Shown here: positions 27,159 through 36,387 of the stretch, one piece after another
How positions within the stretch are numbered: position 1 is the first letter of the stretch
Layout: each line of letters begins with the position of its first letter
Assembly: GCF_004803475.1 (NCBI RefSeq)
Contig: NZ_SRKY01000002.1
Coordinates: 592,854 to 656,853 of the forward strand
Origin: Aliishimia ponticola
Lineage (GTDB): Bacteria > Pseudomonadota > Alphaproteobacteria > Rhodobacterales > Rhodobacteraceae
DNA length: 64,000 nt
Direction of reading: 5' to 3'
The notes under the pieces: model-generated
Databases searched by the model: none
The model's input: the letters and a program-made list of their open reading frames with translations, nothing else
What the model was told of the DNA's origin: nothing
Position numbers and translations under genes: made by a program

Positions 27159-28472
27159 TCATGCGCCGCGCACCTGCGCCGCAAAGGCGCGGGCCTCTTG
27201 CGGGGCGCTGCCCAGTTGGGCGGCGGGCATGAAGAGGCTTGCGGGGAGGTCGGGGTAGCGCGCCATCGCAAGCGCGCCCAGGCTTTGGCCGGTCTCGCGC
27301 ACCTCGGCGGCGAGGCGCTTGGTTTCAAGCTGCGCCTCCGGGCGCGGCATCTGCGCGGCAAGTGCAAAGCTGAGCGCTTCGGCATGAAGCAGCCCGTCCC
27401 CTTGCAGATGCGCGGCCATGCGGGCGGGATTGGGCTGCATGCCCTCGGCCAGTTTGTGGCCGTGTTGCGCGGCGGCGGCGGCGCCCATGACGATCTGCGG
27501 CAGGGCCATCCATTCGGTGAACCACGCCGCGCCGTCCCGTTGAAAGCGGTGCATCGCCGCGCCGTGCAGCACGCCGTGCAGGCCTTGGCACAGGCGCGCA
27601 ATCGCCACGAGGGCGGACGGGGCGACGGGGTTTTGCTTTTGCGGCATGGTCGAGGATGCGCCAGCGCCGCCCAGGGTGACTTCACCGACTTCCGTCTGCG
27701 CCAAGGCGATCAAGTCCTCGCCCATCGTGCCGAATGCGGTGATGGCCTGCATCGCGGCCTCGGCGATGCGCAGAACCGGGCTGCGATCGGTGTGCCAGGA
27801 ATGGCCCGGATCGCTGAGCTTCAGCGCCTCTGCCAGATCGCCGCGCAGCACGGCCGGGTCGGGGCCAAGCGCGCTGCCGGTGCCCGCCGCACCCGAGAGC
27901 GAGACAGGAAATTCCAGCGCGGCAAAGGCCCGCCGGGCCTCCAGCAGGGGCCAGCCCCATGAGGCGACGACCGCGCCAAAGCTGGTCGGTGCGGCCTGTT
28001 GCCCATAGGTGCGCCCCGCCATGGGCGTGTCGGCATGTGCCCCGGCCAGCGCGGCAAGGGCTGTCAGGGTCTGTTCCAGCGAGGCGTCGATCAGCCCCGA
28101 TGCCTGCCGCAGCCGCAGCATCAGGCCGGTGTCGATGATGTCCTGAGAGGTCGCGCCCCAATGCATGTATTGCGCATGTTCCGGGGCCTGCATTGCCTCG
28201 CGGAAGGCCGCGACGAGGGCAGGCACGCAGACGCCGTTCTGCGCGGTGGCAGCGGCCAGCCCGCCGGGATCGATCTGCAATTCCAGCGAGGCGCGGTGGA
28301 TTGCCTGCGCGCTGAGTTCGGGAATGATCCCGCGCTTGCCCTGCACCTTGGCCAGTGCGCCTTCGATGACCAGCATGGCGCGAATTTCAGCGGTGGCGGT
28401 GAAAAGGCGCGTGACGTCGCCCGCATCAAACAGCCCCGCAAGATGCGCCTGATCGTGGACGGATGCCGCCAT
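27159..28472 (-). CDS. pcaB: 3-carboxy-cis,cis-muconate cycloisomerase
   Basis: 437 residues from ATG 28472, whose A is shared with the stop TAA of pcaD (TAATG). It belongs to the fumarase/argininosuccinate lyase superfamily: the signature GGAGASSTMPQKQNPVAPS is complete, and HWGATSQDIIDTGLMLRL and GRTYGQQAAPTSFG are the other conserved segments. It lactonises 3-carboxymuconate in the protocatechuate branch of the beta-ketoadipate pathway. The pcaHG, pcaC and pcaQ genes are not in the window. Confidence 0.93.
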   Translation of the reverse strand: MAASVHDQAHLAGLFDAGDVTRLFTATAEIRAMLVIEGALAKVQGKRGIIPELSAQAIHRASLELQIDPGGLAAATAQNGVCVPALVAAFREAMQAPEHAQYMHWGATSQDIIDTGLMLRLRQASGLIDASLEQTLTALAALAGAHADTPMAGRTYGQQAAPTSFGAVVASWGWPLLEARRAFAALEFPVSLSGAAGTGSALGPDPAVLRGDLAEALKLSDPGHSWHTDRSPVLRIAEAAMQAITAFGTMGEDLIALAQTEVGEVTLGGAGASSTMPQKQNPVAPSALVAIARLCQGLHGVLHGAAMHRFQRDGAAWFTEWMALPQIVMGAAAAAQHGHKLAEGMQPNPARMAAHLQGDGLLHAEALSFALAAQMPRPEAQLETKRLAAEVRETGQSLGALAMARYPDLPASLFMPAAQLGSAPQEARAFAAQVRGA

Positions 28473-29260
28473 TAGATGTGGCCCACACCACGCACGAAAC
28501 CGGTCAGAGCTTCGGCATATTCTTCGGGCTTCTCGACGCAAGGCAGGTGCCCGGCACCGCGCATCAGGTGCATCTTGGAGCCGGGGATCAACTCGATGGT
28601 TTCGCGCACGAGGTCGGGCGGGGTCGCGCCGTCTTCGCTGCCCGCAATTCCAAGCGCGGGCAGGCGCAGCGCCGCCGTGGTCGAATAGAAATCCGTGCCC
28701 GCGATGGCCGACGCGCAGCCGGTATAGCCTGCGTTCTCTTGCCGGGTGAGCATGTTGCGCCACAGCTCCAGCTCTGGCGTTTTGCGAAACGCGGCGGAGA
28801 ACCAGCGCTCCATCGTGGCATCGGCAAGGGCTTCGATGCCGCCGCTGTCCACGGCACTGATCCGGTCGGCCCACATGTCGCGGGTGCCGATCTTGGCGCC
28901 GGTGTTGGACAGGACGATCGCACGGACAAGGTCGAGCCGTTTGATCGCCAGCCCTTGTGCGATGAGCCCGCCGATGGACAGACCGACGAAGACCGCGTCC
29001 TTGAACCCGTGCAGGTCCATCAACCGTTCCGCGTCCGAGACGAGTTGGCCCATGGAATAGGGCGCAGGAGGGCAGGTGGACAGGCCATGACCGCGCTTGT
29101 CATACCGCAGGATGCGCAGCCCCGCAGGCAGCAGCGGCATCACCGGATCCCAGAGCCGCAGATCGGTGCCAAGCGAATTGGCGAAGACGACGGGCGCGCC
29201 ATCTTCGGGTCCGTCGATACGGTAGTGCAGGCGAACATCGCCCAGATCGGCCATCTTCAT
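28472..29260 (-). CDS. pcaD: 3-oxoadipate enol-lactonase
   Basis: 262 residues of the alpha/beta-hydrolase fold. Nucleophile elbow FVGLSIGGLIAQGLAI (Ser in GLSIGG), upstream RYDKRGHGLSTCP, and the catalytic-His region MRGAGHLPCVEKPEEYAEAL near the C-terminus; the Asp lies in GIAGSEDGATPP. It hydrolyses 3-oxoadipate enol-lactone to 3-oxoadipate. Its stop overlaps the pcaB start. Two REP-like repeats lie upstream, and GAGGAG precedes the ATG. Confidence 0.92.
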   Translation of the reverse strand: MKMADLGDVRLHYRIDGPEDGAPVVFANSLGTDLRLWDPVMPLLPAGLRILRYDKRGHGLSTCPPAPYSMGQLVSDAERLMDLHGFKDAVFVGLSIGGLIAQGLAIKRLDLVRAIVLSNTGAKIGTRDMWADRISAVDSGGIEALADATMERWFSAAFRKTPELELWRNMLTRQENAGYTGCASAIAGTDFYSTTAALRLPALGIAGSEDGATPPDLVRETIELIPGSKMHLMRGAGHLPCVEKPEEYAEALTGFVRGVGHI

Positions 29261-29282
29261 GTGTCATCTCCTCCCCTAGCAA

Positions 29283-29304
29283 GGTGCGCTGAAGCGCACC
29301 CTAC
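29283..29304. repeat. REP-like palindromic repeat, copy 2
   Basis: GGTGCGCT (29283-29290), two bases, AGCGCACC (29293-29300), then CTAC. It is in the opposite orientation to copy 3, 40 bases away, so the two form an inverted doublet. It lies just upstream of pcaD. Confidence 0.8.
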
Positions 29305-29340
29305 AGGGTTGTCCCATCCCGCGCGCGGGGTTTCAAGCGC

Positions 29341-29362
29341 GTAGGGTGCGCTTTAGCGCACC
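29341..29362. repeat. REP-like palindromic repeat, copy 3
   Basis: GTAG, then GGTGCGCT (29345-29352), two bases, AGCGCACC (29355-29362). It includes the stop codon of the EEP-family gene, so it may act as a 3'-end hairpin for that gene. With copy 2 it forms an inverted pair spaced by about 36 bases. Confidence 0.8.
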
Positions 29363-30555
29363 TCGTCCCGGCCCAGCCGCATATGCGCCATGATCTGCCC
29401 ATGGTCGGAGGCCAGCTTGTTATAGGGCGCTTCCGCATGAGAGCCATCGGTCAGGTGGTCATTCAGCACGCTGAAATACTCCATCTCGCCCACATGCCCG
29501 TCCCATTCGGGCAAGAAGTGCCGCGACAGGTAGATCTGGTCGATGCTCTCGAAGGTGCCACCAAAGGCCGTCGTATAGACCATGTCGCGAAGGCTTTTGC
29601 GCACAAAGAGTTTTTCGGCCGAGTGCAGGCGCACGGCCTCAACATCCTCGGTGATCTGGAGGTTCTCTTCCTTGCTATAGCGGTCTGCGCCGTGCTTTGC
29701 GTCATGCCGCAGCATCCATGCGTAGTTTCGGAAGGGCACCTCGCCGGAGATGATCTCGGAGCTGACCGCATGTTCACCATCGTTGAAGTCGCCCATCGCC
29801 ACCACCGGATAGCCCGCGCGCAGTTCCGCCACGATCTCGCGCCGCAGCACCCATGCCTCCCCCATGCGCCGCACCGCCGCCCGCATCGCGCCAAGCGCGC
29901 GGCCAACCGGATCGTACTGCGTCAGATCGGCCTCGGGCGCATAATCGGCCCCCGCGGGGCGAAGAAACTCGCCCAGCTTGGACTTCAGGTGGCAGTTGAA
30001 CACTGTCATCACCGTGCCGCCGACCCGCACCCGCGCTTTCAGGATCGGGCGGGAAAGCCGCGTCATCCGGTAGGTGCCGCCGTCACCGCCGCCAAGTTCC
30101 TGAAACGGGATATCCAGCGGCGTTTCCAGTTCTTGCAGCACTTCGGGCTGCCCCTCGAACCCATGGCGCGACAGCAGCGCCAGACCGGGGCGCCGTTCGC
30201 CCGGCCCGCCATCGTGGATGTTGGGCGCAAAGGCCAGCGCCGCATCGGCATAACCCTGATAGGCCAGCTTGCGGAAAATCGCTTTCTTGCGATAGCTCTT
30301 CGACCGGTCCGGCAGGTTCAGCGCATTGGCATCGGCCCCGCGCCGGTCCGTTTCCGCGATCACATCGCGCAGGGCCTGCTCTTCGAAGATTTCCTGAAAC
30401 CCGATGATATCCGCATCCAGCGTCAAAAGCTGATCGGCCATCCAATCGGCCTTCCACGCAAATTCCTCGGGCGTGTAGCTTTGGAACTTGTAGTATTCCT
30501 GATCCGCGCCGATCAGGTTCTTGACGTTGAAGCTGGCGATACTGAAACGGGTCAT
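29353..30555 (-). CDS. Endonuclease/exonuclease/phosphatase (EEP) family protein
   Basis: 400 residues from ATG 30555 (MTRFSIASFNVKNL), with GAGGA upstream. The EEP fold has IASFNVKNLIG, the metal-binding Glu in IIGFQEIFEEQALRD, NCHLKSK, VVAMGDFNDGEHAV and the C-terminal ASDHGQIMAHMRL. It cuts phosphodiester or phosphate bonds in nucleic acids, inositol phosphates or lipids; the exact target is unknown. No signal peptide is seen, so it is probably cytoplasmic. It follows the dehydratase gene on the same strand after 31 bases. Confidence 0.85.
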   Translation of the reverse strand: MTRFSIASFNVKNLIGADQEYYKFQSYTPEEFAWKADWMADQLLTLDADIIGFQEIFEEQALRDVIAETDRRGADANALNLPDRSKSYRKKAIFRKLAYQGYADAALAFAPNIHDGGPGERRPGLALLSRHGFEGQPEVLQELETPLDIPFQELGGGDGGTYRMTRLSRPILKARVRVGGTVMTVFNCHLKSKLGEFLRPAGADYAPEADLTQYDPVGRALGAMRAAVRRMGEAWVLRREIVAELRAGYPVVAMGDFNDGEHAVSSEIISGEVPFRNYAWMLRHDAKHGADRYSKEENLQITEDVEAVRLHSAEKLFVRKSLRDMVYTTAFGGTFESIDQIYLSRHFLPEWDGHVGEMEYFSVLNDHLTDGSHAEAPYNKLASDHGQIMAHMRLGRDEVR

Positions 30556-30586
30556 CTGGCAATCCTCGATACTGGGTCCGGGCCCG

Positions 30587-31561
30587 TTAGCCGAGCGTTT
30601 GAAGCGCGCGCGCGAACATTGCCGGATCGACATTCCCGCCAGAGATCGTGACGATCACATCGGCGGCGTCCAACTGGTCGCCGTGGAACAGCGCCGCGGC
30701 CAAAGCCACCGCGCCGCCGGGCTCGGCCACGACTTTCAGCCGCAAGAAGGCCTGCGCCATCGCCCGAAGCGCGTCATCTTCGCTGACACTCAGACCGGGC
30801 CCACAAAGGCGCTGCATCAGCGGAAAGGTGATGTCGCCCGGCTGCGGGGTGATGATCGCATCGCAGATATTGCCGGTCGTGCTGGCATTGCGTTCGATCC
30901 GCCCGGAGGCGAGCGAGCGGCGCACATCGTCGAAACCGTCCGGCTCTACCGGGCGCACGCGCATTCCCGGCGCGTCGGCTTCCAGCGCCAGCGCGACGCC
31001 GGACAGCAGCCCGCCGCCGCCGGTGCAGACCAGCACCTCTGCTTCGGTCACGCCCTGTTCGGCGGCCTGTTCGGCGATCTCCAGCCCGCAGGTGCCCTGA
31101 CCGGCGATGACCTGCGGCTCGTCATAGGGTTTGACCAGCGTCAGCCCTCTTTCATTCGCAAGGCTGGCCCCGATGTCTTCGCGGCTTTCGTGGTTCGCCC
31201 GGTCATACAGGACCACCTCTGCCCCAAGGGCGCGGGTGTTTTCGATCTTCAGCTTGGGCGCATCGGCCGGCATGACGATCACCGCAGGCGCGCCATGCAG
31301 TTTCGCGGCCAACGCAACGCCCTGCGCGTGGTTGCCGGACGAAAAGGCAATCACGCCGCGCTTGCGGGTGTCCTCATCCATTGCGGATAGCGCCGACCAG
31401 CCGCCCCGGAACTTGAACGATCCGGTATGTTGCAGACATTCGGGTTTGACCCAGACACGCCGCCCGGCGATCTCGTCCAGAAAGGGGGAGTTCAGCAGGG
31501 GCGTGCGGCGGACATGGCCCTGCGCCCGCGCGGCGGAGGCGCGGATCATATCGATATTCAT
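30587..31561 (-). CDS. PLP-dependent threonine/serine dehydratase-like enzyme
   Basis: 324 residues from ATG 31561, which overlaps the preceding hydrolase by four bases (ATGA). Fold-type II PLP motifs: the Schiff-base lysine in HTGSFKFRGGWSAL, the SSGNHAQGVALAAKLHG block and the glycine-rich phosphate-binding CTGGGGLLSGVALALE. No regulatory ACT domain, so it is of the catabolic, unregulated type. It deaminates threonine or serine to 2-oxo acids; racemase activity is possible in this group. It is the third gene of the HAD/hydrolase/dehydratase operon. Confidence 0.9.
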   Translation of the reverse strand: MNIDMIRASAARAQGHVRRTPLLNSPFLDEIAGRRVWVKPECLQHTGSFKFRGGWSALSAMDEDTRKRGVIAFSSGNHAQGVALAAKLHGAPAVIVMPADAPKLKIENTRALGAEVVLYDRANHESREDIGASLANERGLTLVKPYDEPQVIAGQGTCGLEIAEQAAEQGVTEAEVLVCTGGGGLLSGVALALEADAPGMRVRPVEPDGFDDVRRSLASGRIERNASTTGNICDAIITPQPGDITFPLMQRLCGPGLSVSEDDALRAMAQAFLRLKVVAEPGGAVALAAALFHGDQLDAADVIVTISGGNVDPAMFARALQTLG

Positions 31562-32382
31562 GTCATGGCCTCGATCCATGTGGTGAGAGTGGAAACGCTT
31601 TCGGGCTCGTCCAGGAACGGCACATGCCCGCGCCCCGGTACGGTGGTGGTCAGAATATTCGGGCGGCGGGCCTTCATCTGCGCCACGGTTTCTTCGGAGA
31701 GAAGTTCGGAATTGGCACCGCGGATCACCGCCAGCGGCACGTCGGGCAGGGCATCGAAGAATGGCCACAGGTCAGGCAAGCCCGCCTCGCGCGCGGCCAG
31801 TGTCGCGTCTCGCAGGCGCGGATCATAGGTGATTTCCAGCCCTGTGTCGGTCTGCCGATATTGGGTCCGGGCCTCTTGCAGCCAGCGGTCTGCCGGCACG
31901 TTGTCGAACCCCTGCATCACATGTGCCAGCGCCGCAGCCATCTGTTCATGGGTGGCCGCATGCGGGTGGCGCCCGATATATTCGGCAATGACATCCAGCC
32001 CCTTATCCTCGATCACGGGGCCGACATCGTTGAAAGCCACGCCCAGCAGGACATCCGGCGCGGCGGCGGCCATGCCCATGGCGTTCAGCCCCCCGCGCGA
32101 GGTGCCAAGAACCGCGACCTTGGGCAGGCCGAGATGCTCCAGCAGTTCCATCACGTCGCGTACTTCGATCGGCAGCGCGTATTCGGCCCATTCCTTGCCC
32201 CAATCGGACTGCCCGCGCCCCCGGTAATCCATGCGGATCAGGCGCACCCCGGCCAGATGCGGCGCAACATAGTCGAAATCGCGGGAGGTTCGGGTCAGCC
32301 CGGCAAGGCACAGTACAGGCAGCCCGTCGCCGCTGTCTTCGTAATGCAGCGACAGCCCGTCCGAGGTCGTGAAGCGGCTCAT
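31558..32382 (-). CDS. Alpha/beta hydrolase
   Basis: 274 residues from ATG 32382 (MSRFTTSDGLSLHYEDSG), overlapping the HAD gene by four bases. Oxyanion region LAGLTRTSRDFDYV; RMDYRGRGQSDW; nucleophile elbow AVLGTSRGGLNAMGMAA (Ser in GTSRGG); catalytic His in VPGRGHVPFLDEPES. It probably hydrolyses an ester or lactone; the substrate is unknown. It sits between a haloacid dehalogenase and a dehydratase, so breakdown of a small functionalised acid is possible (inference). Confidence 0.9.
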   Translation of the reverse strand: MSRFTTSDGLSLHYEDSGDGLPVLCLAGLTRTSRDFDYVAPHLAGVRLIRMDYRGRGQSDWGKEWAEYALPIEVRDVMELLEHLGLPKVAVLGTSRGGLNAMGMAAAAPDVLLGVAFNDVGPVIEDKGLDVIAEYIGRHPHAATHEQMAAALAHVMQGFDNVPADRWLQEARTQYRQTDTGLEITYDPRLRDATLAAREAGLPDLWPFFDALPDVPLAVIRGANSELLSEETVAQMKARRPNILTTTVPGRGHVPFLDEPESVSTLTTWIEAMT

Positions 32383-33068
32383 GCCACACCTGCCAGTTCG
32401 GGGATCGCCGCCAGATGGGTCAGGATGTGGCGCGGCTGGCCTGCAAGGCGGTCCACAGGATCGCCCGCGCGGTTGACCCACACGGTGTCAAAGCCATAGG
32501 CCGCCGCCCCCGCCGCGTCCCAGCCATTGGAGGACACGAACAGAACCTCGTCCCGCGTGCCGCCAAAACGCTGCTGCACAAGGTCATAGCATTGCGGCGC
32601 AGGCTTGAAGATGCCCACCGATTCAATCGACAGCACGTCGTCCAGTTCTGCGCCAATCCCGGCGGATTGCACCGCGCCGTCCAACATCTCGGGCGAGCCA
32701 TTGGACAGGATCGCCGTGTTCAGACCGGCCTGCTTGAGCCGCGTCAGCATCTCCGGCACTTCCGGGTAGGCCTGCAATTCCCAGTAAAGTTGCAGCAACC
32801 GCTCACGCAGCGCGGCATTGGGCGACAGGTCGGCCTTCTCCAACGCCCAGTCCAGAGCGTTCTGCGTCACGGTCCAGAAATCCGTATGATCGCCGGTTAT
32901 GGCGCGCAGCCACGAATATTGCAGCTGTTTGAGCCGCCAATGTTCGGCCAACGCGGCCCATGCGTCGATCAATTGCGGAAATTCGGTTTCTGTCGCAGCC
33001 TGACGCGCGGCGGCGGCCACGTCGAACAGGGTGCCATATGCATCGAAGACACAGGTTTTGATCGGCAT
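32379..33068 (-). CDS. HAD-type (S)-2-haloacid dehalogenase
   Basis: 229 residues. HAD motif I is VFDAYGTLFDV with nucleophile Asp9; motif II AILSNGSPEML; motif III lysine GIFKPAPQCYD; motif IV FVSSNGWDAAGAAAYGF. The SNG/SSNxWD pattern and length match type II haloacid dehalogenases, which hydrolyse 2-haloacids. It leads an operon with the alpha/beta hydrolase and the PLP dehydratase by four-base overlaps. It runs divergently from the FKBP gene. Confidence 0.92.
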   Translation of the reverse strand: MPIKTCVFDAYGTLFDVAAAARQAATETEFPQLIDAWAALAEHWRLKQLQYSWLRAITGDHTDFWTVTQNALDWALEKADLSPNAALRERLLQLYWELQAYPEVPEMLTRLKQAGLNTAILSNGSPEMLDGAVQSAGIGAELDDVLSIESVGIFKPAPQCYDLVQQRFGGTRDEVLFVSSNGWDAAGAAAYGFDTVWVNRAGDPVDRLAGQPRHILTHLAAIPELAGVA

Positions 33069-33239
33069 TGCGGGGCTCCCTCCGTGGCGGTCGCGCGCAG
33101 ATTTGCACAGAGCCGGGCGAAGGGAAAGCGGCCTTCGCGTTGTATTCCGGCGACAAAACCGTTACTCTGCGCGCCAGAGCGAGAACCCGCGCGATCCGCT
33201 GCGGCCTCAGAACCCATCCCCCCGACAGATTGGACTTAT

Positions 33240-33674
33240 ATGACCCAGGTCAAGAACGGTGACACCGTACAGATTCACTACACCGGCACGCTTAGCGATG
33301 GCGCGACTTTTGACAGTTCGGCCGGGCGCGACCCGCTGTCCTTCGAAGTCGGCTCCGGGCAGATCATTCCCGGTCTCGACAAGGCGCTGCCCGGCATGGC
33401 TGTCGGCGACAAGAAAAAGGTCGAAGTGCCTTGCGACGAGGCCTATGGCCCGATCAACCCCGGTATGCAGCAAGCCGTCCCGCGTGAGGGTATCCCGGCG
33501 GAAATCCCGCTGGAAATCGGTATGCAGCTTCAGATGCAAAGCCCGGAAGGCCAGATCGTCCCGGTGACCGTGCTTGAGGTGACCGAAAGCGAAGTGACGC
33601 TGGATGCGAACCACCCGCTGGCGGGCAAAGACCTGACCTTCGATATCGAAGTCGTGGCCGTCGACGCCGCGTGA
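33240..33674 (+). CDS. FKBP-type peptidyl-prolyl isomerase (SlyD-like)
   Basis: 144 residues from ATG 33240. The FKBP pocket is present: VQIHYTGTLSDGATFDSS, PLSFEVGSGQIIPGLDKALPGMAVGDKKKVEVP. The inserted IF (flap) domain covers about residues 70-120 (EAYGPINPGMQQAVPREGIP...), then DANHPLAGKDLTFDIEVV, as in SlyD. It has no His-rich tail. It speeds proline isomerisation and may act as a chaperone in the cytoplasm. It is a single gene divergent from the HAD operon. Confidence 0.95.
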   Translation: MTQVKNGDTVQIHYTGTLSDGATFDSSAGRDPLSFEVGSGQIIPGLDKALPGMAVGDKKKVEVPCDEAYGPINPGMQQAVPREGIPAEIPLEIGMQLQMQSPEGQIVPVTVLEVTESEVTLDANHPLAGKDLTFDIEVVAVDAA

Positions 33675-33743
33675 TCCTTGGCGCTTCCGGCAGGGCGGAT
33701 GGCCTTGCCGGAAGTGCTGGAAGACCTCCCGCCGATGGCGCGC

Positions 33744-34186
33744 TCAGGCGTGCGTCACGGCAAAGCCGGTTGCGGTGTTATGCGGAAACTCCGGCCGCCC
33801 GCGCAGCAGCGGTATCCCAATCGCAATCCCGAACCACAGCGCCGCCGCCGTCAGCACGTAGGTGCCCGCGCCCAAAAGCGCGACATCGGCCAGCGCGTAT
33901 AGGCTGGCCAGCAGCACCCAGCCAAGGCGCCGGACCTCCCGGCAGATGATGCGCCCGCGCCGGACACGGCCAGCTTGAGCCAGCGCTTGCCCGGCGTGTT
34001 GCCGTGGTTCAGCAGGGCCAGCATCAGCATCGCGGCGGCTGTCAGGATCGGGGCAAGGACAAAGCTGACCCGCATCGGGTCGGCAGACAGGGCAAACACC
34101 ACCGGCAGCGCGAGGCCGCAGATCATGTTTGCCAGAACCCAATCCACCGCAAAGGCAAGCGCACGGCGCGGCGGGCTGGTGATCAT
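33744..34186 (-). pseudogene. RDD-family membrane protein, frameshifted
   Basis: The N-terminal part from ATG 34186 reads MITSPPRRALAFAVDWVLANM, with the Arg and Asp of the RDD family, three hydrophobic segments, and HGNTPGKRWLKLAVSGAG. The frame then changes near 33951-33960: the following frame continues RIICREVRRLGWVLLASLYALADVALLG to a stop at 33744. The total, 443 bases, is one short of 148 codons, so a single-base loss is enough to explain it. The gene starts six bases after fabI. It is either a real frameshift mutation, a sequencing error, or, less likely, a programmed shift. Confidence 0.8.
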
Positions 34187-34192
34187 CGTGGC

Positions 34193-34981
34193 TTACAGGT
34201 TTTCCTGCTGCGGCATGCCCAGAACGTGGAAGCCGCCATCGACGCGGATGATCTCTCCGGTCGTGCAAGCGCCCGCATCCGAACACAGGTATACGGCAGT
34301 GCCGCCCACGGCCTCCAACGTCGCGTTGGAACGCAGCGGCGCGTTCTGGTCGGTATGCTTGTAGGTCTTGCGCGCCCCGGCAATGGCCGAACCGGCAAGC
34401 GTTTTCATCGGGCCGGGGCTGATCGCGTTGACGCGGATACCATCGGGGCCAAGGTCATTGGCCAGATAGCGCGTGGTCGATTCCAGCGCCGCCTTGGCGA
34501 CACCCATCACGTTGTAATTGGGCGTCACGCGGGTGGAGCCCATATAGGTGAGCGTCAGCAGCGTGCCGCCGTTTTCAACCATCAGCGGGTGGGCGCGGCG
34601 CGCGACCTCGATGAAGGAATAGACGGAGATATCCATCGAATTCTTGAAGTTGTCGCGGGTGGTGTTCAAAATCCGGCCGGTTAGCTCGGATTTGTCGGAA
34701 TAGGCGATGGCGTGGACCAGAAAGTCCAGGCGATCCCAGCGCTGCGACAGTTGATCGAAGGCGTGGTCCAGCGATGCGTCATCCGTCACGTCCACATCCA
34801 CCATGAAGTCGGACCCTACAGAGGCCGCCAGCGGCTCCAGCCGCTTGCCAAAAGCGTCGCCCTGATAGGTAAAGGCCAGTTCGGCTCCGGCTTCGGCGCA
34901 GGCTTTTGCAATGCCCCATGCGATAGAGCGGTCATTGGCTACGCCCATGACAAGCCCGCGTTTTCCCTGCAATGACAGCAT
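34193..34981 (-). CDS. fabI: Enoyl-ACP reductase (NADH), FabI type
   Basis: 262 residues. Rossmann start GKRGLVMGVANDRSIAWGIAKACAEAGAELAFTYQG (the FabI SIAWGIA motif). Active site: the YNVMGVAK part of VTPNYNVMGVAKAAL gives the Tyr-(6 residues)-Lys pair. Later DLGPDGIRVNAISPGPMKTLAGSAI. It reduces enoyl-ACP, the last step of each fatty-acid elongation cycle, in the cytoplasm. It lies downstream of fabB on the same strand after 179 bases, and is followed by the RDD pseudogene after six. Confidence 0.97.
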   Translation of the reverse strand: MLSLQGKRGLVMGVANDRSIAWGIAKACAEAGAELAFTYQGDAFGKRLEPLAASVGSDFMVDVDVTDDASLDHAFDQLSQRWDRLDFLVHAIAYSDKSELTGRILNTTRDNFKNSMDISVYSFIEVARRAHPLMVENGGTLLTLTYMGSTRVTPNYNVMGVAKAALESTTRYLANDLGPDGIRVNAISPGPMKTLAGSAIAGARKTYKHTDQNAPLRSNATLEAVGGTAVYLCSDAGACTTGEIIRVDGGFHVLGMPQQENL

Positions 34982-35160
34982 GTCACCCCCGCAATACGTT
35001 CCCGATGGGTTTGGCCGAATTCCCCCGTAGCGTCAAGCGACTGCGCGGGGCGGGGCGGGCGCTGCCGGCGCTGGATGCCACGCGGGCCGCACAGGGGCGG
35101 GGCAGGGCCAATTGCGGTGGCCCGTGGCCCTGCGCGCCTCTAACGCTGTTTGTGCGAATG

Positions 35161-36387
35161 TCAGTCCTTGTACTTCGACAGGACCATCGACCCGTTCGTG
35201 CCACCAAATCCGAAGGAGTTGGTCATCACGCTGTCCAGCCCGGCGTTTTCCTGAAGCGCGGTGGCGATTTCGCCTTCGCGCAGGGCAGGGTCGAGCGTTT
35301 CGACATTGATCGACGGGGCGATGAAGTCATGTTCCAGCATCAACAGGCTGAAGATCGCCTCCAGCGCGCCTGCCGCGCCTTGTGCGTGGCCGGTCATGGA
35401 CTTGGTCGAGGAAATCGGCGGATGGGTTTCGCCAAAGACGCGGCGCACGGCCTCCACTTCGCCGACATCGCCCACCGGTGTCGAGGTGCCATGCGCGTTG
35501 ATATAGCCGACTTCGCGACCTTCGGGCATGGTGGACAGGGCCAGACGCATGGCGCGCTCGCCGCCCTCGCCGGACGGGGCGACCATGTCATGCCCGTCGG
35601 AGGTCGCCGCATAGCCGGTGACTTCCGCGTAAATCTTCGCGCCGCGTGCAAGGGCGTGCTCAAGATCTTCCAGCACCACGATGCCGCCGCCGCCGGAAAT
35701 CACGAACCCGTCGCGATTGGCGTCAAAAGCACGGGAGGCCGTGGCCGGGGCGTCGTTGTATTTCGAGGACATCGCGCCCATCGCGTCGAACAGGCAGGAC
35801 AGGGTCCAGTCCAGTTCCTCGCCGCCGCCTGCGAACATCACGTCCTGCTTGCCCAGCATGATCTGCTCTGCCGCGTTGCCGATGCAATGCAGCGAGGTCG
35901 AACAGGCCGAGGTGATGGAATAGTTGATGCCCTTGATCTTGAAAGCCGTCGCAAGGTTGGCGCTGATCGTCGACGACATGCATTTGGGCACCGCAAAGGG
36001 GCCGATCCGCTTGGTCGCGCCGGTTTTCAGAACCGTCTGATGCGCCGACAGCATGGCAGATGTGGACGGCCCGCCCGATCCGGCAACCAGCCCGGTGCGT
36101 TCGTTCACGATCTGGCTTTCATCCAGCCCGGCATCCGCGATGGCCTGCGACATGGCGATATAGGCATAGGCCGCGCCGGGCCCCATGAACCGCAATGTCC
36201 GCTTGTCGATATGCTCGGCCGGGTCGATATCCAGCGTGCCCGCGATCTGGCTGCGAAAGCCGTGTTCGGCCATGTCGGGGCTGGCCTTGATACCGGATGT
36301 GCCGGTCTTGAGAGAGGAAAGAACCTCTTCGACATTGTTCCCGATGGACGAGACAATGCCCATCCCTGTCACAACTACTCGGCGCAT
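35161..36387 (-). CDS. fabB: 3-oxoacyl-ACP synthase I
   Basis: 408 residues, matching FabB length. N-terminal [22 protein letters not shown]; nucleophile Cys in [19 protein letters not shown]; His in [15 protein letters not shown]; second His in [18 protein letters not shown]-terminal [14 protein letters not shown]. Together with FabA it extends the unsaturated branch of fatty-acid synthesis. It follows fabA on the minus strand after a 275-base gap and precedes fabI. Confidence 0.97.
   Translation of the reverse strand: MRRVVVTGMGIVSSIGNNVEEVLSSLKTGTSGIKASPDMAEHGFRSQIAGTLDIDPAEHIDKRTLRFMGPGAAYAYIAMSQAIADAGLDESQIVNERTGLVAGSGGPSTSAMLSAHQTVLKTGATKRIGPFAVPKCMSSTISANLATAFKIKGINYSITSACSTSLHCIGNAAEQIMLGKQDVMFAGGGEELDWTLSCLFDAMGAMSSKYNDAPATASRAFDANRDGFVISGGGGIVVLEDLEHALARGAKIYAEVTGYAATSDGHDMVAPSGEGGERAMRLALSTMPEGREVGYINAHGTSTPVGDVGEVEAVRRVFGETHPPISSTKSMTGHAQGAAGALEAIFSLLMLEHDFIAPSINVETLDPALREGEIATALQENAGLDSVMTNSFGFGGTNGSMVLSKYKD

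Noticed and set aside
26151..27962. A 603-codon plus-strand frame across the MFS and pcaB genes
   Set aside because: It spans two genes on the other strand and is low-complexity (Gly, Arg, Gln, His-rich), typical of antisense frames.
33851..34186. Calling the RDD N-terminal half a separate complete gene
   Set aside because: The continuation in the next frame restores the second half of the same family, so one broken gene is the simpler reading.
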